DNA of 19,390 nt, taken from the NCBI GenBank assembly GCA_963658695.1, contig CAVKRN010000046.1, positions 1 to 19,390 of the forward strand, read 5' to 3'. The stretch's first letter is position 1. Every line of letters begins with the position of its first letter. This DNA is from CAG-791 sp963658695. GTDB taxonomy: Bacteria; Bacillota; Clostridia; Lachnospirales; Lachnospiraceae. Made by a program: the position numbers and the translations under genes. Below are positions 1-7,333 of this stretch, one piece after another. Below the pieces are notes generated by a model. It did no database searches. It was given only the letters and a program-made list of their open reading frames with translations, and had not been told where the DNA came from.

Positions 1-317
1 CAAGAATTTTGAATTTCTTTTTTGAATCAAGTTCTTTCTGATTTTGTGAGCCGCTGTATTTTGTTCCCTCAACAGCGACGAATCGTATTCTATCATTCGT
101 ATTTTCTAATTGCAATAGGTATTTTTGCTTTTGTGAACAAATTTATTACAACCACAATACATTGCGATGTACCGGCAGGTTTTCCACAATTCTTCTGTCC
201 ATTTTGCATCATTGTCACGGTGTAGACACCAGTCGGCGACGGATCCAGGATGAATTATCCGGCATTCTCCAGCACATCATTCATCGTCATGCAGCCGACA
301 ATCGTCTTCAGCTTTTC
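1..317. other. Intergenic region at left edge
   Basis: No convincing protein gene is seen here. The plus-strand frames that are open have no credible ribosome binding site or recognisable product. The right part (255-317) is an in-frame continuation of the CvpA-like gene after its stop codon. The middle has only weak hairpins (158-171, and GGAT/ATCC near 249-260), and no clear terminator for the long minus-strand operon ending at 318. The left part (about 80-160) is AT-rich and holds a strong minus-strand promoter described separately. Bases 52-77 form a possible leader hairpin (CGCTGT/ACAGCG). Confidence 0.5.
87..115 (-). promoter_or_regulatory. Strong extended -10 promoter reading off the left edge
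   Basis: On the minus strand, TTGCAA (110-115) and TAGAAT (87-92) are separated by exactly 17 bp, and TG sits one base upstream of the -10 (extended -10). The upstream flank (about 116-160) is AT-rich, like an UP element. Transcription would start near 80 and run out of the window. No coding start follows within the remaining 80 bases. The last bases on this strand end in TTCTTG, which could begin another -35 box. Tandem strong promoters without a nearby gene are typical of rRNA or tRNA operons, but that identity is inference. Confidence 0.6.
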
Positions 318-707
318 TCAGCGCAGCAGGTATACGCGCAAAAGATACTCCGCAATATAGAGTATTCCAAATCCTCCCAGAAATCCCGTTACAGCGCCCA
401 GGATTTTATCAACTCCCGTCAAAATAGGAAGCCCTGCCAGAAAACGAATAGAGGACAGGATCGCGTGTATCAGTTTATACAGTGCGCCCAGAATAATCAG
501 GAACACAACACCGATCAGGAAATTCGACGTATCCCCTTTTCGATATCCACTCACGATAGAAGATAAAAGCACCACGACCACAATAGATACCACCAAGGAT
601 ATTACCTTGGAAATCAATTTGGCAAAGCCGGCATGTATGCCATGAATCGTCATGCCAACCAGAACCAATACGTCTGCTGCTAGAATCAAAATAATATATG
701 GTGTCAA
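318..707 (-). CDS. CvpA-like integral membrane protein
   Basis: Predicted 129-residue membrane protein with about four hydrophobic segments (near residues 4-22, 31-53, 63-85 and 105-122). The LPILTGVDKILGAVTGFLGG stretch near residues 93-112 resembles the conserved core of the CvpA/colicin V production family. Proteins of this family are inner-membrane proteins of poorly defined function, linked in some bacteria to envelope stress and surface growth. The start is a TTG: GAGGT lies 7-8 bases before it, inside the last codons of the upstream gene, 4 bp away, so translation is probably coupled. It is shorter than most relatives (about 160-180 residues). The same frame continues for 20 codons after the TGA, so the C-terminus may have been shortened. 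It is the last gene of the pfkA-dnaX-recR run. Confidence 0.65.
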   Translation of the reverse strand: MTPYIILILAADVLVLVGMTIHGIHAGFAKLISKVISLVVSIVVVVLLSSIVSGYRKGDTSNFLIGVVFLIILGALYKLIHAILSSIRFLAGLPILTGVDKILGAVTGFLGGFGILYIAEYLLRVYLLR

Positions 708-711
708 CTTG

Positions 712-1977
712 TTACCTCAGTATCATCTGTTCAATTCCGTTTTCCCCAGCCAGATAGAGTTTGCTGATGGTATCCCGGCGGGGGATCACCGACCACACCT
801 TCTGATCAAAGTCCCCTTCGTACCGCTTTTTGCCCTCTACAGAATAGATTGCCAAAGAGGAATCATTGCTGGCATACACCGCCTTCCCCGCAATCTGTAT
901 ATCCGTATAGTCTTCCGGCAGCGTAACACTGCCCACAGCCGTCCCAGACGCATCATAAATCTGTAGTGTGCTCTGGACATCCACTCCTTCATTCATAAAC
1001 AGTAAACCAATATAGTCATCCCCGGTATACACGCCTCTTAGCTCCTGGGTAAGCATTGCATTGTTACCGCTTTGCGGGATCTGTCTTCCATTAAAGAAGG
1101 CAATTCGAGAATCCGACACCGCTGCACACACGGAATCACTTAAAAACATCGTGATCGGGAAAATCTCGTTGTCATAATTAAATCCGCTGACATTATTCTC
1201 CGCTACGTTCTGTCCCACGTCTCCAAAATTATAGAAAGCAATGCTGCTGGACAAGCCATTCTCCGTCGTAAGCAGATGCGACACGCAGACCAGCTCTCCC
1301 GATGGAGAAACCGCAACGCTGACCGGATACCCGGACTGGGACATCGTTGTTTTGAAATATGCAATGGTGTTCCCGGAGGAATCAAACAAATATACCCACA
1401 CAACATCTGTATCTGACAAAACCGCAGCTACCTCGCCGCTTTCCGACACCGCCAGCGCCTGAATCGGCATATTCGTGTTCACTGAGCCGAGCGTTCCCGC
1501 TGCATTCTGCAGGTAAATAACGCTTCCGTTGTAGTCGCCGATGGCCAGCACATCTCCCGCCTGGGACACCAGTGGCTCCTGCATTTCATACGATATGCTC
1601 CAGATCAGCTTCCCCTTTGGAGACAAGCAGCTGGCACCATCTCTCGTATAATAAACAATGTTGCTTCCAAGTGTCGCATAGGACGTATCCTCCTGCACCG
1701 ACATTTCCTTTACAACGCTCGTGGAAGCACCCGAATACACTCTCTGCGATGCCAGAAAAAGAACCAGTGCCATCATTGCCCCCAGCGCCGCTGTAATTCC
1801 CGCCGCATGCAAAAGAAGGCGCAGTATCTCTCTGCGCCTTTTCCATACATTTTCACTGTCCTCCAGCTCTTCATCAATAAAGCTTTGTCCGGCGTCTTCC
1901 TCGTCGAACTCATCTTCATCGTATTCATCGTCCGGAGAAAATAACCCGTACGGGTTTCGAAACTTTATAACTGCCAT
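712..1977 (-). CDS. DUF5711-like membrane-anchored beta-propeller protein
   Basis: 421-residue protein of unknown function. Residues 15-45 are strongly acidic (Asp/Glu runs). A basic KRRR at 47-49 and one transmembrane helix at about 52-76 follow, which predicts a cytoplasmic N-terminus and an extracytoplasmic C-terminal domain of about 340 residues. That domain has repeated beta-strand blades with small turns and Ser/Gly-Asp motifs, such as 'LAIGDYNGSVIYLQN' and 'VSVAVSPSGELVCVSH', as in PQQ/WD-like propellers. I assign it to the DUF5711 family of Clostridia from this architecture; this is recall, not a search. Such propellers often bind proteins or cell-wall components, but no partner is evident. 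It lies 19 bp after galM and 4 bp before the CvpA-like gene, suggesting a membrane pair. The ribosome binding site (TGAGAA) is weak. Confidence 0.7.
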   Translation of the reverse strand: MAVIKFRNPYGLFSPDDEYDEDEFDEEDAGQSFIDEELEDSENVWKRRREILRLLLHAAGITAALGAMMALVLFLASQRVYSGASTSVVKEMSVQEDTSYATLGSNIVYYTRDGASCLSPKGKLIWSISYEMQEPLVSQAGDVLAIGDYNGSVIYLQNAAGTLGSVNTNMPIQALAVSESGEVAAVLSDTDVVWVYLFDSSGNTIAYFKTTMSQSGYPVSVAVSPSGELVCVSHLLTTENGLSSSIAFYNFGDVGQNVAENNVSGFNYDNEIFPITMFLSDSVCAAVSDSRIAFFNGRQIPQSGNNAMLTQELRGVYTGDDYIGLLFMNEGVDVQSTLQIYDASGTAVGSVTLPEDYTDIQIAGKAVYASNDSSLAIYSVEGKKRYEGDFDQKVWSVIPRRDTISKLYLAGENGIEQMILR

Positions 1978-1996
1978 TCGTTATTCTCAGTCGATC

Positions 1997-3061
1997 TCAT
2001 CCGTCCTGTCTGGTACTGAAGCGGTACATTGTTGTAGAGTCATACACACGGTTCTCTCCAAAAACATAGTTCGGAAAGTTCTCGTGGTGAATGGAATCCG
2101 GAAAATACTGTGTTTCCAGACAGAACGCGCTGCGCCGCCCATAGGTGGAGTGTTCCTTCCCCTGTCCTTTCGGGCAGTCCACAAAGTTGCCTGCATAGAA
2201 CTGCACACCCGGCAAATTTGTATAAACATCCATCTGGCGTCCGGACTGCCGACTGAATGCCGTTGCAGCATGGAGCAGCTCACTGCCGCCATTCCATCCG
2301 TCGATCACAAAATTATGGTCATAGCCGCCAACCAACTTCAGCTGTTCTTCATCGGCATTGATATCGCGTCCAATCTGCTTGCTGGTGGTAAAATCCAGAG
2401 CCGTCCCCTCCACACTGCGAATTTCTCCCGTAGGAATGGACCCCTCACGAACCGGCGTGAATGCATGGGCGTTCAGCTGAAGATCCTGCCCCTCAATGCT
2501 GCCGGAATTGTGTCCATTCAGGTTAAAGTACGCGTGATTTGTAGGATTCAGAATCATATGACGATCCGTCGTCCCGTGGTAGTGGATACACAGGTCATTC
2601 TGATCCGTCACCGAATACGTAACCGTGAAATTCTTATTACCCGGAAGCCCCAGCTCCCCTTCCTTCATTTCGAGTGTAAAGGTTACAAAATTCTCCCCCT
2701 CCAACGTATGCCACATCTTCTTGTGCATTCCGTTGTCAAAATCCGTGTGAAGATTGTTCACCGTATCATTCACCGGAAGCTGCACCGTCTGTCCATCCAG
2801 CACGAACCTCGCATCTCCCGTACGATTCGCAACCGGTCCAATCAGTGCTCCAAAAAAGTTGCTGTTATCAAAGTACCCCTCTGCTGTGTCAAAGCCGAGA
2901 ATCACATCCTGCACCGTTCCATGTGCATCCGGCACCAGAAGGCTCACCAGATTCGCCCCAAAATCCGTCACACTGGCGCAGATGATCCCATTATCAATGG
3001 AATATATGGAGATTTCCTGTCCATCCTTGGTCTGTCCGAAATATCTTTTTTTAACGCTCAT
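1997..3061 (-). CDS. galM: Aldose 1-epimerase (mutarotase)
   Basis: 354-residue cytoplasmic enzyme that interconverts alpha and beta anomers of glucose and galactose, feeding the Leloir pathway and glycolysis. GalM hallmarks are visible: GPVANR (75-80), a histidine in NNLH (102-105), the catalytic acid His176 in NPTNHAYFNL, Asp248 in GYDHNF, and the catalytic base Glu316 in CLETQYFPDS. Length and motif order match the family. GAGGGAGAAGCA directly before the ATG is a good ribosome binding site. The start lies 15 bp after recR and the end 19 bp before the DUF5711 gene. No other galactose genes (galK, galT, galE) are present, so here it more likely serves general hexose flux together with pfkA in the same operon. 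Confidence 0.93.
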   Translation of the reverse strand: MSVKKRYFGQTKDGQEISIYSIDNGIICASVTDFGANLVSLLVPDAHGTVQDVILGFDTAEGYFDNSNFFGALIGPVANRTGDARFVLDGQTVQLPVNDTVNNLHTDFDNGMHKKMWHTLEGENFVTFTLEMKEGELGLPGNKNFTVTYSVTDQNDLCIHYHGTTDRHMILNPTNHAYFNLNGHNSGSIEGQDLQLNAHAFTPVREGSIPTGEIRSVEGTALDFTTSKQIGRDINADEEQLKLVGGYDHNFVIDGWNGGSELLHAATAFSRQSGRQMDVYTNLPGVQFYAGNFVDCPKGQGKEHSTYGRRSAFCLETQYFPDSIHHENFPNYVFGENRVYDSTTMYRFSTRQDG

Positions 3062-3076
3062 TGCTTCTCCCTCGCC

Positions 3077-3676
3077 TTAGAGCTCCCTGCGCCCTTCCAG
3101 AGCACGCAGGAGTGTCACTTCATCAATATACTCCAGATCACCACCGACCGGCACACCACTGGCAATCCTCGTGACCTTAATCCCCGTCGGTTTAATCAGC
3201 TTGCTGATATACATCGCCGTCGTCTCTCCCTCCAGGCTGGAATTCGTCGCAACGATGACCTCCTGAATGGTATCATCCTGCAAGCGGCTCATCAGCTCCT
3301 TCAGCCGGATATCCTGTGGCCCAACGCCCAGCATAGGGGATATAGCGCCATGCAGAACATGGTAGGTCCCCGTGTATTTGCCCGTTTTCTCGTATGCAGC
3401 AAGGTCTCTTGGATTTTCCACGACCATCACCGTCGTATGATCGCGTTTCTCATCCGCACAGATGGGACAAACCTCGGAATCTGTCAGATTCTGGCAAAAC
3501 TTACAGTAATGTACGTGCTCTTTAGCCTCCATGATGGATTCCGAGAGCCGCTTCACCCGCTCCGGCGACATGCCGATGATATAAAAAGCCAGGCGCTGTG
3601 CCGATTTACTCCCAATTCCCGGAAGCGCCGCCAGCTCATCGATCAAATGGTTGATATGTCCACTGTATAAATTCAA
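3077..3676 (-). CDS. recR: Recombination mediator protein RecR
   Basis: Works with RecF/RecO to load RecA on single-stranded gaps. The protein shows the N-terminal helix-hairpin-helix (LPGIGSKSAQRLAFYII), a four-cysteine zinc finger (CKFCQ...CPIC), a Toprim domain (VMVVENPRDLAAYEKTGKY, then YHVLHGAISPM) and the C-terminal GVPVGGDLEYID motif. I place the start at a TTG (3674-3676), giving 199 residues beginning with NLYSGHINHL, the usual start of the family. The longer frame opens within ybaB and would add 20 unrelated residues. A GGACTGGGA stretch upstream may serve as ribosome binding site. The gene is 4 bp after ybaB, the standard ybaB-recR pairing. The Toprim motif has ENP where EEP or ESP is common. 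Confidence 0.95.
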   Translation of the reverse strand: MNLYSGHINHLIDELAALPGIGSKSAQRLAFYIIGMSPERVKRLSESIMEAKEHVHYCKFCQNLTDSEVCPICADEKRDHTTVMVVENPRDLAAYEKTGKYTGTYHVLHGAISPMLGVGPQDIRLKELMSRLQDDTIQEVIVATNSSLEGETTAMYISKLIKPTGIKVTRIASGVPVGGDLEYIDEVTLLRALEGRREL

Positions 3677-3680
3677 AATA

Positions 3681-4019
3681 TCAAAGTCCCAGTCCGCCAG
3701 CCATACCGCCCAGAAGCTTCTCGCTCTCCTGGTCAACCTGCTGCATTGCTCCGTTTACAGCCGCAACAATCATATCCTGCAATGTCTCCACATCCTCCGG
3801 ATCCACTGCGTCCCTGTCAATGGTCAGCTCTTTGATCTCCTTGGTTCCAAGAATCGTCACCGAAACTGCTCCGCCGCCTGCAGTGAAGCTGAACTCCTTC
3901 TCATCCAGTGCCTTCTTATTCTCCTGCAGCTGGCTCTGCATGCGCTGTGCCTGCTTCAAAAGATTATTCATGTTGCCGGGCATCGCCATACCGCCCGGAA
4001 ATCCGCCTTTTCTGCTCAT
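3681..4019 (-). CDS. ybaB: YbaB/EbfC-family nucleoid-associated DNA-binding protein
   Basis: 112-residue small dimeric DNA-binding protein. It has a Gly/Met-rich N-terminus (PGGMAMPGNMNNLLKQAQRM), a long helix rich in Gln/Lys/Glu, a beta segment with the AGGGAVSVTILGTKEIKELTID core, and a C-terminal helix ending in MAGGLGL. These are typical of the YbaB/EbfC family, which binds DNA as a tweezer-shaped dimer and is almost always encoded between dnaX and recR, as here. A GAGAGGA ribosome binding site precedes the ATG. It begins about 130 bp after dnaX, with a hairpin in that gap, and ends 4 bp before recR. Confidence 0.95.
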   Translation of the reverse strand: MSRKGGFPGGMAMPGNMNNLLKQAQRMQSQLQENKKALDEKEFSFTAGGGAVSVTILGTKEIKELTIDRDAVDPEDVETLQDMIVAAVNGAMQQVDQESEKLLGGMAGGLGL

Positions 4020-4086
4020 ATTCGTCCTCTCTTATTCCGCTGCACTCCGTCCCACCGTCACCTTCAATGTAGTCGTTCACTCGGAC

Positions 4087-4105
4087 AGATGGCAGGTAGC
4101 CATCT
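4087..4105 (-). other. 7-bp perfect hairpin between dnaX and ybaB
   Basis: AGATGGC and GCCATCT pair perfectly around a 5-base loop in the 131-bp gap between dnaX and ybaB. On the minus strand no U-run follows, so it is not a normal intrinsic terminator for dnaX. On the plus strand TATTTT follows, but no plus-strand gene ends here. It could be a processing or mRNA-stability element that separates dnaX expression from ybaB-recR. Confidence 0.4.
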
Positions 4106-4150
4106 TATTTTCCACCCTCAAACTGCCCGATAAAAACGATGCAAGGCGCT

Positions 4151-5848
4151 TTACAGCGTATCGTCCTCTTCGATCTGCATCTGGATCGCACCAACGTTCA
4201 CACTGCGCAGATCTTCATAATTGTCCGTAAATTTATGACCCTTGTCAAGAAATTTGTAGCGCACCGGGATTTGCTTCCCAGTCTTTGCCGCCAGGTAATC
4301 CGCAAAGAATTTTACGTTCTGTGCACTGTCTCTGCCGGTAAAATAGTCTGCCTCCAGGAATCCATCCAGCACAATAAGAAGCTGCCCATCCTCCGTCACC
4401 GTAGGATGTGCCTTCTGCAGGCAAATCTTCATGTAGTGCTCTTCCGGTGGAATACCGGCAATCAGCTGGTCCCACTGTCCGGCAAGGCTGCGCAGTTCCT
4501 CCGGCAGCGCGGCAGGCAATTTATGTGCCGGCTCCTTGCGGGCCTGTGTCCCCCCGCGATCTCCTGCAGCAGTCTCCGTTTCGGAATGATTTTCCCGGTG
4601 CAGCGTTTCTTCTCCTGCTGCCCTTGCAGTTCCCCCGCCCAAACCAGCCATCATGCCATTTCCAACCGTTGCCAGCCGGTCCTCAAGGGAACGGATCCTC
4701 TCCTCCAGTGTCAGCACCTTCGTCTGAAGATCTCTGCTGACATCCATGGACGGCTCACACAGTCGCACAATGGCAGCCTCTGCAAGAATTCGCCGATTGG
4801 AAGAATAGCGAATCTGCTCGGTCAGACCGGAAAATACGTTCACATAGCGCACAATTTCATTCAATTCCGAGCTTCTGGCATCTTCCAGCATCTGCTGCAG
4901 ATGCTCCCCGGACACATCCAGTGAAGACGCCGTCTCTTCCGACGCCTTCAAGAGCATAACATTCCGGAGATAGCCAATGTAATCCGTCACGAATTGCATC
5001 AACTCCCGCCCCTGCTCCAATACGCGGTCCAGCACATCCAGCGCACCTCTCACGTCCTTCTGATGCACGCATCGGTATAGGCTGCTGAACACGCCGGCAT
5101 CCACTGCCCCCAGAATTTCCAGTGTGCGGTCATACGTTAAAATATCATTTCCGTAATTGAACGCGTTACACTGATCCAGGATGGACAGGCCGTCGCGCAT
5201 GGAACCATCCGCTGCAGAGGCAATAAAGCGAATTGCCTGCTCCTGCGCCTGAATTCCCTCTTTCGCGCACACCGCCTGAAGTCTGGCTGCAATGGTATCG
5301 GCACTCATACGGCCAAAATCATAGCGTTGGCATCGCGAAAGAATGGTTGCCGGAAGCTTATTGGGTTCCGTCGTGCACAGAATAAAAATTGCGTAGGACG
5401 GCGGCTCCTCCAGCGTTTTTAAAAGGGCATTAAACGCCGGTGCCGAGAGCATGTGTACCTCATCAATGATAAATACGCGGTATCTGCCCTGTGTCGGCGA
5501 ATACGTTACCTGTTCAATGATTTCCCGGATGTCATCTACGCCGTTGTTGCTGGCCGCATCCATTTCCACCACATTCAGATCCGCATTTTCCGAGATGGCA
5601 CGGCAGACCGCACATTCCCCGCAAGGATTCCCGTCCACCGGATGCTCGCAGTTAACCGCCTTTGCATAAATCTTGGCAATGGTCGTCTTTCCCGTTCCGC
5701 GCGTTCCGCAAAAAAGGTAGCTGTGACCAATGCGGCCGGAATTGATTTGATTTTTCAGTGTCTGGACGATCGCATCACGACCGCAGACATCCTCAAATGT
5801 CTGCGGTCGGTATTTGCGATACAGTGCCATGTAATGTGTATCGGACAT
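4151..5848 (-). CDS. dnaX: DNA polymerase III subunit gamma/tau
   Basis: 565-residue AAA+ clamp-loader subunit that loads the sliding clamp and, through its C-terminal tau part, links polymerase to the replisome. Visible motifs: LYRKYRPQTFEDV at 9-21, Walker A GTRGTGKTT (48-56), a zinc module with cysteines 67, 76, 79 and 82, Walker B IIDE (127-130), sensor 1 around TTEPNKLP (159-166), and the SRC arginine-finger motif (171-173). A predicted coiled coil with LEERIRSLEDRL leads into a variable C-terminal domain. A GAGG lies 4 bases before the chosen ATG; a second in-frame ATG at 5830 has no binding site. I see no A-rich slippery site like that of E. coli dnaX, so a single tau-like product is likely. 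Confidence 0.96.
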   Translation of the reverse strand: MSDTHYMALYRKYRPQTFEDVCGRDAIVQTLKNQINSGRIGHSYLFCGTRGTGKTTIAKIYAKAVNCEHPVDGNPCGECAVCRAISENADLNVVEMDAASNNGVDDIREIIEQVTYSPTQGRYRVFIIDEVHMLSAPAFNALLKTLEEPPSYAIFILCTTEPNKLPATILSRCQRYDFGRMSADTIAARLQAVCAKEGIQAQEQAIRFIASAADGSMRDGLSILDQCNAFNYGNDILTYDRTLEILGAVDAGVFSSLYRCVHQKDVRGALDVLDRVLEQGRELMQFVTDYIGYLRNVMLLKASEETASSLDVSGEHLQQMLEDARSSELNEIVRYVNVFSGLTEQIRYSSNRRILAEAAIVRLCEPSMDVSRDLQTKVLTLEERIRSLEDRLATVGNGMMAGLGGGTARAAGEETLHRENHSETETAAGDRGGTQARKEPAHKLPAALPEELRSLAGQWDQLIAGIPPEEHYMKICLQKAHPTVTEDGQLLIVLDGFLEADYFTGRDSAQNVKFFADYLAAKTGKQIPVRYKFLDKGHKFTDNYEDLRSVNVGAIQMQIEEDDTL

Positions 5849-5895
5849 GTATCCTCATTTCTATTCGATCAGCTACACCATTGGCAGATTGGCAC

Positions 5896-6972
5896 TTAAT
5901 CTCCAAAGCAAACGCCAAGGAGCTTTGCCTCCTCGATGATATCCGACTTCGGATCTACCGTCTTGAGCTTGCCGGCAACCTCCTCCAGCGGAACCTTCAC
6001 CATCTGCCGATGCTTGTAGCCAACCATGCAGCCATACTCGCCCTTTAGAATCAGGCGTCCCGCCTCTGCCCCCAGGCGGCTGGCAAAGACGCGGTCGTAC
6101 GGGCAAGGCTCACCGCCGCGCTGTACATGTCCCGGTACTGTCACACGAACCTCACGTCCCGTCTTCTTCGTAATCATATCTGCGATTTCATAGGAAACCG
6201 ACGGGTATTTATAGTTCTCGAGTTTCTTCTTGTACTCTTTTTTGGAGAGCTTGGCATCCTCTTTGGAGATAGCTCCTTCCGCTACGCAGATAATCGTAAA
6301 CCGGCTGCCATGCGCGTCACGCTCTTCAATCTTATCTACAACCTTATCGATATCAAACGGAATTTCCGGCAGCAAAATAATATCCGCCCCGCCAGCCATT
6401 CCTGCATTCAGCGGAAGCCAGCCAACCTTGTGCCCCATAATTTCAACAATGAAGACGCGGCCGTGGGAGAATGCCGTCGTATGGATCTGATCAATGGCCG
6501 TTGTTGCAATATTCACAGCGCTCTGGAAGCCGAAGGTCATATCTGTTCCCCACAGATCATTGTCGATTGTCTTCGGGAGCGTAATAACATTCAGGCCCTC
6601 TTGCGAAAGCAAATTGGCCGTCTTGGTGGACCCGTTGCCCCCCAGCATGACCAGACAGTTCAGCTGCAGCTTATAATAAGTCTGCTTCATCGCCTCAACC
6701 TTATCCAGCCCGTTCGCATCCGGTTCGCGAATCGTTTTAAACGGAACACGGCTTGTGCCGAGGATCGTGCCACCTCTTGTCAGGATGCCCGAAAAATCGC
6801 TTCCCGTAAGCATGTGGAATCGGCCGTAGATCAGTCCCTTATATCCGTCCTCAAATCCATAGATCTCATACGGTTCCTTGCAGTTGTTCTGAATCACCTT
6901 CACCACGCCGCGCATCGCTGCATTTAGTGCCTGGCAGTCTCCTCCGCTGGTGAGCATTCCAATTCTAAGCAT
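5896..6972 (-). CDS. pfkA: 6-phosphofructokinase (atypical phosphoryl-donor signature)
   Basis: 358-residue enzyme phosphorylating fructose 6-phosphate to fructose 1,6-bisphosphate in glycolysis. Motifs: nucleotide loop TSGGDCQALNAAMRG (8-22), GGNGS (111-115), catalytic PKTIDND (133-139, Asp137 as base), EIMGHKVGW with substrate-contacting residues, and GHVQRGGEP in the C-terminal half. Classical ATP enzymes have GGDGS and PGTIDND. Here Asn113 replaces the Mg-binding Asp, while Lys134 is the residue seen in PPi-linked and mixed PFK groups; Gly114 instead favours ATP. The donor is therefore uncertain. I chose the ATG at 6972 because GGAGG lies 7 bases before it; the upstream in-frame ATG at 7008 has no such site and lies at the predicted transcription start. 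It is the first gene of the operon. Confidence 0.92.
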   Translation of the reverse strand: MLRIGMLTSGGDCQALNAAMRGVVKVIQNNCKEPYEIYGFEDGYKGLIYGRFHMLTGSDFSGILTRGGTILGTSRVPFKTIREPDANGLDKVEAMKQTYYKLQLNCLVMLGGNGSTKTANLLSQEGLNVITLPKTIDNDLWGTDMTFGFQSAVNIATTAIDQIHTTAFSHGRVFIVEIMGHKVGWLPLNAGMAGGADIILLPEIPFDIDKVVDKIEERDAHGSRFTIICVAEGAISKEDAKLSKKEYKKKLENYKYPSVSYEIADMITKKTGREVRVTVPGHVQRGGEPCPYDRVFASRLGAEAGRLILKGEYGCMVGYKHRQMVKVPLEEVAGKLKTVDPKSDIIEEAKLLGVCFGD

Positions 6973-7012
6973 TACACGCCCTCCTTCCGTGTCTGTATCG
7001 ATACTCATCGTG

Positions 7013-7018
7013 ATTATA
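7013..7018 (-). promoter_or_regulatory. -10 box of the pfkA operon promoter
   Basis: A perfect TATAAT on the minus strand lies 40 bp before the pfkA ATG, giving a 5' leader of about 34 bases. No good -35 is found at 17 bp (AGCGGG), so it may need an activator. Just upstream, TGAC and GTCA form an inverted repeat around TTGTAG (about 7040-7055), a possible operator. The promoter is back to back with that of tRNA-Ser. Confidence 0.55.
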
Positions 7019-7115
7019 CTACAGTGACCGCCGCCCCGCTATGACTACAACGTCATTGTACAGACACCCGCCCCCTGTCGCTTAGCGGGTGAGTGAACTG
7101 TTACCGAAATGGCTC

Positions 7116-7144
7116 TTGCGCAGTCAATCCAATTCCCGTATAAT
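7116..7144 (+). promoter_or_regulatory. Promoter of tRNA-Ser
   Basis: TTGCGC (7116-7121), a 17-bp spacer and a perfect TATAAT (7139-7144) precede the tRNA. Transcription should start near 7151, leaving a leader of about 18 bases before the mature 5' end at 7169. The -35 matches the consensus only in its TTG. Confidence 0.7.
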
Positions 7145-7168
7145 GTGTGTTGCTGTCGCAGACAGTAT

Positions 7169-7256
7169 GGAGGATTACCCAAGTGGTCGAAGGGGGCGCA
7201 CTCGAAATGCGTTAGGCCGGTCAAACGGTGCGAGGGTTCGAATCCCTTGTCCTCCG
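7169..7256 (+). tRNA. tRNA-Ser (anticodon CGA)
   Basis: 88-nt class II tRNA. The acceptor stem GGAGGAT pairs with GTCCTCC, with discriminator base G at 7256. The anticodon stem GCGCA/TGCGT closes a 7-base loop CTCGAAA with anticodon CGA at 7203-7205, which reads UCG serine codons. A long variable arm follows, as expected for serine tRNAs, then the T-loop GGTTCGAATCC. CCA is not encoded and must be added after transcription. It is a single-gene unit with its own promoter and terminator. Confidence 0.96.
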
Positions 7257-7265
7257 TCTCTTTAG

Positions 7266-7307
7266 CAAAATGGCATCGGTACATTTGTACCGATGCCATT
7301 TTGTTTT
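7266..7307. terminator. Long bidirectional terminator between tRNA-Ser and the MATE gene
   Basis: A perfect inverted repeat of 18 bp (7266-7283 with 7286-7303) has A-runs and T-runs at its outer ends. TTTT follows on the plus strand, and the minus strand also gives a U-rich end within the stem. It ends the tRNA transcript and, in the other direction, the MATE transcript, whose stop codon is 31 bp away. Confidence 0.9.
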
Positions 7308-7333
7308 CGCAGACAAATTATATCGTCAGGCAG

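Noticed and set aside
179..192. TTTTCCACA, one base from a DnaA box
   Set aside because: A single near-match without a cluster of boxes or an AT-rich unwinding region next to dnaA/dnaN is not evidence for a replication origin, even though dnaX and recR are nearby.
22..225. Small plus-strand frame at the left edge with a hydrophobic stretch
   Set aside because: It starts with a TTG without a ribosome binding site and runs across the strong minus-strand promoter; the hydrophobic look comes from AT-rich DNA.
1721..3670. Long plus-strand open frame of 649 codons opposite DUF5711, galM and recR
   Set aside because: It lies antisense to three recognisable genes with conserved motifs, and its translation is Cys/His/Arg-rich with no domain character. 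It is a shadow of codon bias.
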